Below are positions 8,042 to 15,456 of a stretch of 64,000 bases of DNA, in pieces (the first letter of the stretch is position 1; every line of letters starts with the position of its first letter). The DNA lies in assembly GCF_003986935.1 (NCBI RefSeq), contig NZ_RJZE01000024.1, positions 62,001 through 126,000 on the forward strand. Reading direction: 5' to 3'. The position numbers and the translations under genes are program-made. The notes below the pieces were generated by a model, which saw only the letters and a list, made by a program, of their open reading frames with translations, had not been told where the DNA came from and did not search any database. Source of the stretch: Paraburkholderia kururiensis JCM 10599 = LMG 19447 (GTDB lineage Bacteria; Pseudomonadota; Gammaproteobacteria; Burkholderiales; Burkholderiaceae).

Positions 8042-9763
8042 ATGGACCAGACCAAAGCGACGGCAGCAGGTCGCGGCGAGCCGCGCCGGCTCGAAGGCGA
8101 ATTCGACTACGTGATCGTGGGCGCGGGCACCGCGGGCTGCGTGCTCGCCAACCGGCTTACGGAAGACCCCGACGTTTCCGTGCTGCTGCTCGAAGCCGGC
8201 GGTAAAGACGACTACCACTGGATTCATGTGCCGGTGGGCTACCTCTACTGCATCGGCAATCCGCGCACGGACTGGCTCTACAAGACGCAGGCCGAAGCGG
8301 GTCTCAATGGCCGGTCGCTTTCGTATCCGCGTGGCCGCGTGCTGGGTGGAAGCTCGTCGATCAACGGCATGATCTACATGCGCGGTCAGCGCGAAGACTA
8401 CGACGAGTGGGCGCGCATCACGAACGACGCGTCATGGTCGTGGGATGCTGTGCTGCCCGTGTTTCGCCGCAGCGAGGACCATCACGGCGGCGCGAATACG
8501 TGGCACGGCGAAGGCGGCGAATGGCGCGTCGAACGGCAGCGCCTCAAGTGGAAGATTCTCGAAGCGTTCGCCGACGCCGCACAGCAAACCGGCATTCCCG
8601 CCACCGACGACTTCAATCGCGGCGACAACAGCGGCGTCGGCTACTTCGAGGTGAACCAGAAGCGCGGCATTCGCTGGAATGCATCGAAGGCGTTTCTGCG
8701 TCCCGCGATGAAGCGGCCCAATCTCACCATCATCACAGGTGCGCTCACCGAGCGCGTGGTGTTCGAGGGCAAGCGCTGCGTCGGCGTGGAATATCGCGGC
8801 GATGGCGTGAGCTACATAGCAAAGGCGCGTTGCGAAGTGGTGCTAAGTGCAGGTGCTGTGAACTCGCCGCAGTTGCTCGAACTGTCGGGCGTGGGTAACG
8901 GTGCGCGGCTGCAAGGGTTGGGTATCGATGTCGTGCACGATTTGCGCGGTGTGGGCGAGAACCTGCAGGACCATCTCCAGTTGCGTATGGCGTTTCGCGT
9001 GCAGCACGTGCGCACGCTCAACACGGCCTCCGCTCACTGGTGGGGCAAGCTGATGATCGGCATGCAGTACGCGCTGTTCCAGAGCGGCCCCATGGCGATG
9101 TCTCCGTCACAACTCGGTGCGTTCGCGAAGTCGGATCCATCCGACGGGTCGCTCACACGGCCCGATCTCGAATATCACGTGCAGCCTCTCTCGCTCGATC
9201 GTTTCGGTGAACCGCTGCATCGCTTCAACGCGTTCACGGCGTCGGTGTGCCATTTGCGGCCCACTTCGCGCGGCAGCATTCATATTGCCTCGCCCGATGC
9301 CGCCGTGGCACCGGCCATCGCGCCCAATTATCTTTCCACCGACTACGACCGTCACGTCGCGGTCAACGCGCTTCGACTCACGCGGCGTATCGCGGCCGCG
9401 CCCGCGCTCGCTCCATATCGTCCGCACGAAATCCTGCCCGGTCTCGCGTATCAGACCGAAGAAGAATTGCAGGACGCCGCAGGCAACGTGGGCACCACGA
9501 TCTTTCATCCGGTAGGCACCTGCCGCATGGGCACCGCCGACGATCCCGGCGCGGTAGTGGACAGCCGCTTGCGTGTGCGCGGCGTGGAAGGGCTGCGTGT
9601 GGTGGATGCATCGGTGATGCCCGTCATCACATCGGGCAACACCAATTCGCCCACGCTCATGATCGCGGAGCGCGCGAGCGACATGCTGCGCGCCGATCGT
9701 CGCGCCCGACTCGCGGGGCGGGATGAAAAGACGAGCGCAGGCGTGCCGATGTCCGTTGCATGA
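8042..9763 (+). CDS. GMC family FAD-dependent oxidoreductase (choline/alcohol dehydrogenase-like)
   Basis: A 573-residue flavoprotein of the glucose-methanol-choline family. It has the ADP-binding fold VIVGAGTAGCVLANRL (about 25-40) with LLLEAGG, the GMC signature PRGRVLGGSSSINGMIY (96-112), and the C-terminal catalytic region with the active-site His in FHPVGTCRMG and Asn in SGNTNSPT. Full length. Members oxidise choline, aliphatic alcohols or aldehydes and pass electrons to quinones or oxygen. AGGAG precedes the ATG at 8042; longer in-frame starts lack one. It sits between a divergent LysR gene and an ABC importer, which suggests catabolism of an imported hydroxylated solute. That link is inference. 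Confidence 0.92.
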   Translation: MDQTKATAAGRGEPRRLEGEFDYVIVGAGTAGCVLANRLTEDPDVSVLLLEAGGKDDYHWIHVPVGYLYCIGNPRTDWLYKTQAEAGLNGRSLSYPRGRVLGGSSSINGMIYMRGQREDYDEWARITNDASWSWDAVLPVFRRSEDHHGGANTWHGEGGEWRVERQRLKWKILEAFADAAQQTGIPATDDFNRGDNSGVGYFEVNQKRGIRWNASKAFLRPAMKRPNLTIITGALTERVVFEGKRCVGVEYRGDGVSYIAKARCEVVLSAGAVNSPQLLELSGVGNGARLQGLGIDVVHDLRGVGENLQDHLQLRMAFRVQHVRTLNTASAHWWGKLMIGMQYALFQSGPMAMSPSQLGAFAKSDPSDGSLTRPDLEYHVQPLSLDRFGEPLHRFNAFTASVCHLRPTSRGSIHIASPDAAVAPAIAPNYLSTDYDRHVAVNALRLTRRIAAAPALAPYRPHEILPGLAYQTEEELQDAAGNVGTTIFHPVGTCRMGTADDPGAVVDSRLRVRGVEGLRVVDASVMPVITSGNTNSPTLMIAERASDMLRADRRARLAGRDEKTSAGVPMSVA

Positions 9764-9779
9764 CGACGCGGCAGCGCGC

Positions 9780-9797
9780 ATTTCACGCGCGTGAAAT
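9780..9797. promoter_or_regulatory. Perfect 18-bp palindrome before the ABC importer operon
   Basis: ATTTCACGCGCGTGAAAT is a perfect palindrome 16 bases after the GMC stop and about 210 bases before the first importer gene. It resembles parS in its arms but has an extra CG pair at the centre, so ParB binding is unlikely. It could be an operator for a dimeric regulator. Confidence 0.4.
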
Positions 9798-10004
9798 ACG
9801 CACGAGGCCCTAAGTGCAAATCCCTATGATTGCGCTGCATCATTGGCGAGACAATGGCGCCATGCCGCACGGTGCCCCACGCTGCCATCCGCAGCCCTGC
9901 ACTGCGCCACGGCCGATACGGGGGTGCGGTCGTCATCACGCGTTCGCGCAATCCGGTGCGCGAAGTGTCTACAAGACTTCGCCTTAATTCGCATGGAAGA
10001 GGAC

Positions 10005-10784
10005 ATGATTCTCGGCGACACGATTCTGGAGACGCGCGGACTCACGAAGGAATTCAAGGGCTTCACGGCCGTCAACGGCGTGAACCTGCGCGTGCGTCGC
10101 GGCACGATTCATGCACTCATCGGCCCGAACGGCGCGGGCAAAACAACGTGCTTCAACCTGCTCACCAAATTTCTCGAACCCAGCGCGGGGCAGATCGTAT
10201 TCAACGGCATCGACATCACGCGTGAACGCCCCGCGCAGATCGCGCGGCGCGGCATCATCCGGTCGTTTCAGATTTCCGCGGTATTTCCGCATTTGACGGC
10301 ATTGCAGAACGTGCGCGTGGGGTTGCAGCGCACGCTCGGCACCGCGTTCCATTTCTGGCGCAGCGAACGCACGCTGCGTGAACTCGACGACCGCGCAATG
10401 GATCTGCTCGCGCAGGTCGGCCTGACCGATTTCGCCGATGTGCGCACGGTAGAACTTGCCTACGGTCGCAAGCGCGCTCTCGAAATAGCCACCACGCTCG
10501 CGATGGAACCTGAACTCATGTTGCTCGACGAGCCCACGCAAGGCATGGGACACGAGGACGTGGATCGTGTGACCGCGCTGATCAAAAAAGTATCGGCGGG
10601 CCGCACGATTCTGATGGTGGAACACAACATGAATGTGATTGCCGGCATCTCGGACACGATCACGGTCCTGCAACGCGGCGAGGTGCTCGCCGAGGGCGCT
10701 TACGCGGAGGTCTCGAAAAACCCGCTCGTGATGCAGGCCTACATGGGCAGCGCCGACGCAGCGCTTGCGGGAGCACACGCATGA
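10005..10784 (+). CDS. HAAT-family ABC transporter ATP-binding protein (LivG-like)
   Basis: A 259-residue ABC ATPase of the branched-chain amino acid (HAAT) class, one of the two ATPases of the first importer. Walker A GPNGAGKTT is at 40-48, the Q loop lies in SFQ, the LivG-type signature LAYGRKRALEIA replaces LSGGQ, and Walker B is LMLLDEPTQG with the H loop VEHNM. All nucleotide-binding residues are intact. The ATG at 10005 was chosen because AGAGG lies three bases upstream; an ATG at 9993 has no ribosome site. It is the first gene of a five-gene set and overlaps the next by four bases (ATGA), implying translational coupling. The substrate is not given by sequence. Confidence 0.92.
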   Translation: MILGDTILETRGLTKEFKGFTAVNGVNLRVRRGTIHALIGPNGAGKTTCFNLLTKFLEPSAGQIVFNGIDITRERPAQIARRGIIRSFQISAVFPHLTALQNVRVGLQRTLGTAFHFWRSERTLRELDDRAMDLLAQVGLTDFADVRTVELAYGRKRALEIATTLAMEPELMLLDEPTQGMGHEDVDRVTALIKKVSAGRTILMVEHNMNVIAGISDTITVLQRGEVLAEGAYAEVSKNPLVMQAYMGSADAALAGAHA

Positions 10785-11539
10785 ACACCGTGACCGAACG
10801 CGAGAACACGGAAGTGAGCGGCGCGGCCGAAAGCACGCCCGCGCTCGCCATTGCGGGCCTGCAAGCCTGGTACGGCGAATCGCACATCCTGCACGGCGTG
10901 GACCTCACCGTGGGACGCGGCGAAGTGGTGACGCTGCTCGGCCGCAACGGCGCGGGCCGCACAACCACGCTGCGCGCCATCATGGGCCTCACGGGTCGCC
11001 GCACGGGCTCCATCCAGATTGGTGGCCGCGAAACCATCGGCATGGCGACGCATCGCATCGCGCATTGCGGCGTGGGCTACTGCCCCGAAGAGCGCGGCAT
11101 TTTTTCGAGCCTCTCGTGCGAAGAGAACCTGCTGTTGCCGCCGCCCGTGAGCCGGCACGCGCACACGATGTCGCTCGACGAGATCTACCAGATGTTTCCG
11201 AATCTCAAGGAGCGTCGGCAGAGCCAGGGCACGCGTCTCTCCGGCGGCGAGCAACAGATGCTCGCAGTGGCGCGCATCCTGCGCACGGGCGCGAATCTGC
11301 TGCTGCTCGACGAGATATCGGAGGGCTTGGCGCCAGTCATCGTGCAGACGCTTGCACGCATGATCGTCGCGCTCAAGGCGCGCGGTTACACCATCGTGAT
11401 GGTCGAGCAGAACTTCCGGTTCGCGGCGCCGCTCGCGGACCGCTTCTACGTGATGGAGCATGGCCGCATCGTCGAGCATTTCGGCGCTGCCGAACTCGAA
11501 AGCAAGATGCCCGTGCTGCACGATCTGCTCGGCGTCTGA
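10781..11539 (+). CDS. HAAT-family ABC transporter ATP-binding protein (LivF-like) with variant Walker A
   Basis: A 252-residue ABC ATPase, partner of the preceding LivG-like subunit. The signature RLSGGEQQMLAVARIL and Walker B LLLLDEISEGLAP are typical of LivF, but Walker A reads GRNGAGRTT: the invariant lysine that contacts ATP phosphates is Arg60 (codon CGC at 10958-10960). The P that follows DE in most Walker B segments is Ile. Either the site binds ATP with arginine, as some transporters may tolerate, or this half-site is weak and the LivG partner does most of the work. The rest of the protein shows no decay, which argues for a functional variant. A short extra N-terminus of about 20 residues precedes the ABC domain. 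Confidence 0.9.
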   Translation: MNTVTERENTEVSGAAESTPALAIAGLQAWYGESHILHGVDLTVGRGEVVTLLGRNGAGRTTTLRAIMGLTGRRTGSIQIGGRETIGMATHRIAHCGVGYCPEERGIFSSLSCEENLLLPPPVSRHAHTMSLDEIYQMFPNLKERRQSQGTRLSGGEQQMLAVARILRTGANLLLLDEISEGLAPVIVQTLARMIVALKARGYTIVMVEQNFRFAAPLADRFYVMEHGRIVEHFGAAELESKMPVLHDLLGV

Positions 11540-11630
11540 ACCGAAACCCGCTTCACGGCGACACCCGCGTGCCGGGCGCGCCGCCTGATTGCTTCGCACA
11601 ACCACAACGCAACGAATGAAGGAGACAGGA

Positions 11631-12848
11631 ATGAAGAAGAACAGGACTCTCGCGCGCTTTACGTCGATCGGCATCGCAGCTGCGATGTGTGCCGCGTTCG
11701 CGGCCGGCAACGCGCGGGCAGCCGACGACGCGGTGAAGATCGGCTTCATCACGGACATGTCGGGACTCTATGCGGACATCGACGGCCAGGGGGGTCTCGA
11801 GGCCATCCGCATGGCGGTGGCCGACTTCGGCGGCAAGGTGAACGGCAAGCCGATTCAGGTGGTCTACGCGGACCATCAGAACAAGGCTGACATCGCGGCC
11901 TCGCGTGCGCGCGAATGGTTCGACCGCGACGGCGTAGACATGCTGATCGGCGGCACGAACTCGGCCACCGGGCTCTCGATGAACCAGGTTGCGGGCGAGA
12001 AGCACAAGGTGTACATCAGCATCGGCGCGGGGGCGGACACGCTCACCAACGAGCAATGTACGCCGTACACCATCCACTATGCGTACGACACGACGGCGCT
12101 CGCGAAAGGCACGGGCTCGGCCGTGACGAAGCAGGGCGGCAAGACGTGGTTCTTCCTCACGGCGGACTACGCGTTCGGCAAGGCGCTCGAAAAGAACACC
12201 GCCGACGTGGTGAAGGCCAACGGCGGCCAGGTGCTGGGCGACGTACGGCATCCGCTGTCGGCGTCGGACTTTTCGTCGTTCCTGTTGCAGGCGCAATCGT
12301 CGAAGGCGCAGATTCTGGGCCTCGCGAACGCGGGCGGCGACACGATCAACTCGATCAAGGCGGCCAAGGAATTCGGCATCACCAAGACGATGAAGCTTGC
12401 GGCGCTGCTCATCTTCATCAACGACATCCACAGCCTCGGCCTCGAAACCACGCAAGGCCTTGTGTTGACCGACAGCTGGTACTGGAACAAGGACGCGGCT
12501 TCGCGCCAGTGGGCCCAGCGCTACTTCGACAAGATGAAGAAGATGCCGTCGAGCCTGCAGGCCGCCGACTACTCCGCCACGATGACGTACCTGAAGGCCG
12601 TGCAGGCCGTGGGCTCCACGGACTCGGACAAGGTGATGGCGCAGCTCAAGAAGCAGAAGATCGACGACTTCTACGCGAAGGGCTACGTGCGTCAGGACGG
12701 CAGCATGATCCACGACATGTACCTCATGCAGGTGAAGACGCCGGCTGAATCGAAAGAGCCATGGGACTACTACAAGATCGTCGCCACCATTCCGGGCGAG
12801 CAGGCCTTCACGACGAAGCAGGAGACGCGCTGCGCGCTGTGGAAGTAA
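11631..12848 (+). CDS. HAAT-family ABC transporter substrate-binding protein
   Basis: A 405-residue periplasmic binding protein. A clear signal peptide (MKKNRTLARF, hydrophobic core to about 25) ends at ARA, probably cleaved after residue 30. The mature start DDAVKIGFITDMSGLYADID is the classic opening of the Leu/Ile/Val-binding (type 1 periplasmic) fold. Two cysteines (in NEQCTPYTIHY and near the end in RCALWK) may form a disulfide. AAGGAGAC lies before the ATG at 11631. It is the third gene of the first importer set and is separated from the permease by a 15-bp GC hairpin. The ligand cannot be read from sequence; branched-chain amino acids, amides and aromatic acids are all known in this family. 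Confidence 0.9.
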   Translation: MKKNRTLARFTSIGIAAAMCAAFAAGNARAADDAVKIGFITDMSGLYADIDGQGGLEAIRMAVADFGGKVNGKPIQVVYADHQNKADIAASRAREWFDRDGVDMLIGGTNSATGLSMNQVAGEKHKVYISIGAGADTLTNEQCTPYTIHYAYDTTALAKGTGSAVTKQGGKTWFFLTADYAFGKALEKNTADVVKANGGQVLGDVRHPLSASDFSSFLLQAQSSKAQILGLANAGGDTINSIKAAKEFGITKTMKLAALLIFINDIHSLGLETTQGLVLTDSWYWNKDAASRQWAQRYFDKMKKMPSSLQAADYSATMTYLKAVQAVGSTDSDKVMAQLKKQKIDDFYAKGYVRQDGSMIHDMYLMQVKTPAESKEPWDYYKIVATIPGEQAFTTKQETRCALWK

Positions 12849-12878
12849 CGGCAGTGAAGTAACGGAATAGGGACGTGA

Positions 12879-12913
12879 GCGCGGTGCGGCGGCGAAAGGC
12901 CGCCGCACCGCGC
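12879..12913 (+). other. Strong intercistronic hairpin between binding protein and permease genes
   Basis: A perfect 15-bp GC-rich inverted repeat (arms 12879-12893 and 12899-12913) with a 5-base GAAAG loop, 31 bases after the binding-protein stop and 33 before the permease start. No T-run follows, so it is better read as an mRNA-stabilising or partly attenuating element than a full terminator. It would let the binding protein be made in excess over the membrane subunits. Confidence 0.6.
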
Positions 12914-12945
12914 TTCGCGCCGATCTCATCTGGACGACAGGTTCA

Positions 12946-13830
12946 ATGGAAATCTTTGGCATTCCGTTGCCGGCGATGCTGAGCCAGTTGTTGCTCGGAC
13001 TCGTGAACGGCTCGTTCTACGCGATCCTGAGCCTTGGCCTTGCTGTGATCTTCGGGCTGCTCAACGTGATCAACTTCGCCCACGGCGCGCTGTTCATGCT
13101 GGGAGCGATGCTCACGTGGATGGGGCTCGCGTATTTCCACGTGCCGTATTGGGCGATGCTCGTGCTCTCGCCGCTGCTGGTGGGCGTATTCGGCATGCTG
13201 ATCGAGCGGTCCATGCTGCGCTGGCTCTACAAGCTCGATCATCTCTACGGGCTCTTGCTCACCTTCGGCCTCACGCTCGTGATCGAGGGCGTGTTCCGTT
13301 CCATCTACGGTTCGTCGGGCCAGCCGTACGACGTGCCGTCGGCGCTTTCGGGCGCGACCAACCTCGGCTTCATGTTCCTGCCGAACTATCGCGCGTGGGT
13401 CGTGGTGGCCTCGCTTACGGTGTGTTTCGTGACGTGGTTCGTGATCGAGCGCACGCGGTTGGGTGCGTATCTGCGTGCGGGTACCGAGAACCCGAAGCTC
13501 GTGGAGGCTTTCGGCATCAACGTACCGATGATGGTCACGCTCACCTATGGCTTCGGCGTGGCGTTGGCCGCGTTTGCGGGTGTGCTCGCTGCGCCCGTGA
13601 TCCAGGTTTCGCCGCTCATGGGGCAGCCCATGATCATCACCGTGTTCGCGGTGGTCGTGATCGGTGGCATGGGCTCGATCATGGGGTCCATCGTGACGGG
13701 TTTGCTGCTGGGCGTGATAGAAGGCTTCACGCGCGTGTTCTGGCCGGAAGCGTCGGCGACCGTGGTGTTCGTCATCATGGCGATCGTGTTGCTGGTTCGT
13801 CCCGCTGGCCTCTTCGGCAAGGAAAGATGA
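12946..13830 (+). CDS. HAAT-family ABC transporter permease (LivH-like)
   Basis: A 294-residue inner-membrane permease, full length for LivH. The N-terminus LSQLLLGLVNGSFYAILSLG and the next segment VIFGLLNVINFAHGALFMLG are diagnostic of this family; about eight membrane segments follow, with the coupling region TENPKLVEAFGINV and the late GGMGSIMGSIVTGLLLGVIEG. It pairs with the LivM-like protein encoded next to form the translocation path. Its stop overlaps the next start (ATGATG at 13827-13832), pointing to coupled translation. Third-from-last element of the first importer set. Confidence 0.93.
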   Translation: MEIFGIPLPAMLSQLLLGLVNGSFYAILSLGLAVIFGLLNVINFAHGALFMLGAMLTWMGLAYFHVPYWAMLVLSPLLVGVFGMLIERSMLRWLYKLDHLYGLLLTFGLTLVIEGVFRSIYGSSGQPYDVPSALSGATNLGFMFLPNYRAWVVVASLTVCFVTWFVIERTRLGAYLRAGTENPKLVEAFGINVPMMVTLTYGFGVALAAFAGVLAAPVIQVSPLMGQPMIITVFAVVVIGGMGSIMGSIVTGLLLGVIEGFTRVFWPEASATVVFVIMAIVLLVRPAGLFGKER

Positions 13831-14801
13831 TGCAGAGAAAAGCGCTTTATGTCCTGCTGCTCGTGGGCCTGATCGTGGCGCCGCTCGCGGGCGCTTATCC
13901 GGTCTTCGTAATGAAGGTGCTGTGCTTCGCGCTCTTTGCGGCGGCGTTCAATCTGTTGATCGGCTACACGGGGCTGCTTTCGTTTGGCCACGCGATGTTT
14001 CTCGCCAGCTCGGGTTACGTGGCGGGCTACGCGATCCAGTCGATCGGGCTCACGCCGGAACTCGGCGTGCTCGCGGGCGCCGCGGCGGCCACGCTGCTCG
14101 GGCTCGTGGTGGGGCTCTTTGCGATTCGCCGCCAGGGCATCTACTTCGCAATGGTCACGCTCGCGCTCGCGCAGATGGTTTATTTCGTGTTCCTGCAGGC
14201 ACCCTTCACGCACGGCGAGGACGGCATGCAGGGCGTGCCGCGCGGCAAGCTGTTCGGGCTGCTGTCGCTGAGTTCGGACCTGGTGCTGTACTACGTGGTG
14301 CTCGTGGTGATGGTGCTCGCGTTTCTGCTGATCGTGCGTATCGTGCACTCGCCGTTCGGGCAGATTCTGGTGGCCATCAAGGAGAACGAGCCGCGTGCCA
14401 TTTCGCTCGGCTACGACACGGACCGCTTCAAGCTGCTCGCGTTCGTGCTCTCTGCGGGCATTGCAGGTCTGGCAGGCGCGTTGAAAGTGGTCGTACTCGG
14501 CTTCGAGACGCTCGACGACGCGTACTGGACCATGTCGGGGCTCGTCATCCTGATGACGCTCGTGGGCGGCATGGGCACGCTGTTCGGGCCATTGCTGGGC
14601 GCGGCGCTGATTGTCTCGCTGGGCGATCGGCTGGGCGAGATCGGCGGGGCGCTTGCGTCGGCGACAGGCGTCGACTGGTTCCGCTCGCTCGGTGAGTCGG
14701 CGACCATCGTCACGGGGCTCATCTTCATTGCGTGCGTGCTGGCATTCCGGCGCGGAATTGTCGGCGAGATCGTGGCGCGCGTGCGGCCCTTGCGGGCTTG
14801 A
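13827..14801 (+). CDS. HAAT-family ABC transporter permease (LivM-like)
   Basis: A 324-residue membrane permease. Family marks: LLIGYTGLLSFGHAMFLASSGYVAGY in the third hydrophobic block, the ATPase-coupling loop AIKENEPRAISLGYDTDRFKL, and a late GGMGTLFGPLLGAALIV. About nine to ten membrane segments. The first ATG (13827) overlaps the LivH-like stop by four bases; an ATG immediately after is equally possible. Last gene of the first importer set, followed by a 655-base non-coding region. Confidence 0.92.
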   Translation: MMQRKALYVLLLVGLIVAPLAGAYPVFVMKVLCFALFAAAFNLLIGYTGLLSFGHAMFLASSGYVAGYAIQSIGLTPELGVLAGAAAATLLGLVVGLFAIRRQGIYFAMVTLALAQMVYFVFLQAPFTHGEDGMQGVPRGKLFGLLSLSSDLVLYYVVLVVMVLAFLLIVRIVHSPFGQILVAIKENEPRAISLGYDTDRFKLLAFVLSAGIAGLAGALKVVVLGFETLDDAYWTMSGLVILMTLVGGMGTLFGPLLGAALIVSLGDRLGEIGGALASATGVDWFRSLGESATIVTGLIFIACVLAFRRGIVGEIVARVRPLRA

Positions 14802-14946
14802 GCGATAGCCAATCTGGCGCTTGTGTGGGCTACGCGATTGCTTCGGTATCCCGACGTTTTTTCGCTGAACGTGCTGCGATGCTTCGCACCGGCAGAGCCG
14901 CACGTGCAACGTTGCGGTGTCAATGTGCCCCAATTGAGTGCCGCAG

Positions 14947-15028
14947 TGCACCACTAGGGTAAATGCTAGTTGTCCGCAAGGCGGTGCATCTTTAATCTTG
15001 CACCCAGTTCTGATGCACCGAATTTGCA
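14947..15028 (+). promoter_or_regulatory. Cluster of NtrC-like half sites with a sigma54-like promoter element
   Basis: TGCACC occurs at 14947-14952, 14999-15004 and 15014-15019 and its complement GGTGCA at 14983-14988, four copies within 73 bases. TGCACC/GGTGCA are the half sites of the enterobacterial NtrC operator. ATGCACC-GAAT-TTGCA at 15013-15028 resembles the sigma54 -24/-12 element TGGCACG-N4-TTGCA with an intact -12 GC but a TG in place of the -24 GG. Spacing of the half sites is not the canonical palindrome, so this is a candidate only. Confidence 0.35.
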
Positions 15029-15038
15029 GGTGGAGAAC

Positions 15039-15110
15039 GAGGAGACATGAGGCACTCAGTGCCCAAACGGAAAGCGCTGTTGGATAGGAATCCAACAGCG
15101 CTTTTTATAT
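15039..15110 (+). ncRNA. Candidate short RNA ending in an intrinsic terminator
   Basis: Between the first importer and the binding-protein pair lies a terminator (15071-15108) with no gene in front of it for 270 bases. If transcription began 12 bases past the sigma54-like element, an RNA of about 70 nt would result, with a small GGCAC/GTGCC hairpin at 15051-15063 and the terminator stem. A GAGGAG-ATG start at 15047 is present, but the reading frame would run through the terminator. Proposed from structure alone. Confidence 0.35.
15071..15109 (+). terminator. Strong intrinsic terminator
   Basis: A 15-bp perfect stem, AAAGCGCTGTTGGAT / ATCCAACAGCGCTTT, with a 4-base AGGA loop and a run of T after it. 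It lies 270 bases beyond the first importer's last stop and 350 before the next gene, so it may end the importer transcript or a small RNA. Confidence 0.85.
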
Positions 15111-15269
15111 TGGTTTTTCCATCCGCATGCTTCATCCGCTGGTTTTCCCGTTATTTCCCTTCACGGCCTGAAACGGCTGCCCGTTTTTCTCTTCCTGCCC
15201 GAACTTCGGAAACAGCCTCTGGCACACAAGCCGCGGGTTTTTTCTCATTTGTCTGACGCCTGCAAATGC

Positions 15270-15299
15270 TTGCCGCATATGGCTTGCGTCCGCTACACT
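15270..15299 (+). promoter_or_regulatory. Weak sigma70-like promoter upstream of the second importer region
   Basis: TTGCCG at 15270-15275 and TACACT at 15294-15299, 18 bases apart, 158 bases before the first binding-protein start. The -10 is fair and the -35 poor. The rest of 15110-15456 shows no open frame with a ribosome site. Confidence 0.25.
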
Positions 15300-15456
15300 C
15301 GCCATTCGCCGACCGCCTGGTCGGCATTTATGTGCCGTTAAAACAACTGGTCGGCGCGGTATTTCCCGCGGAGAGGCGGCGCCATTTGGCCCACCGCATC
15401 CAGGCGGTTTTCGGGCGAATTTCAATCGAATAAGCAGGAAAAAGCGAGGAGCGTCA

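Noticed and set aside
15047..15256. A 69-codon frame with a good GAGGAG ribosome site
   Set aside because: The strong intrinsic terminator at 15071-15109 lies within its first codons, and the product has no protein character.
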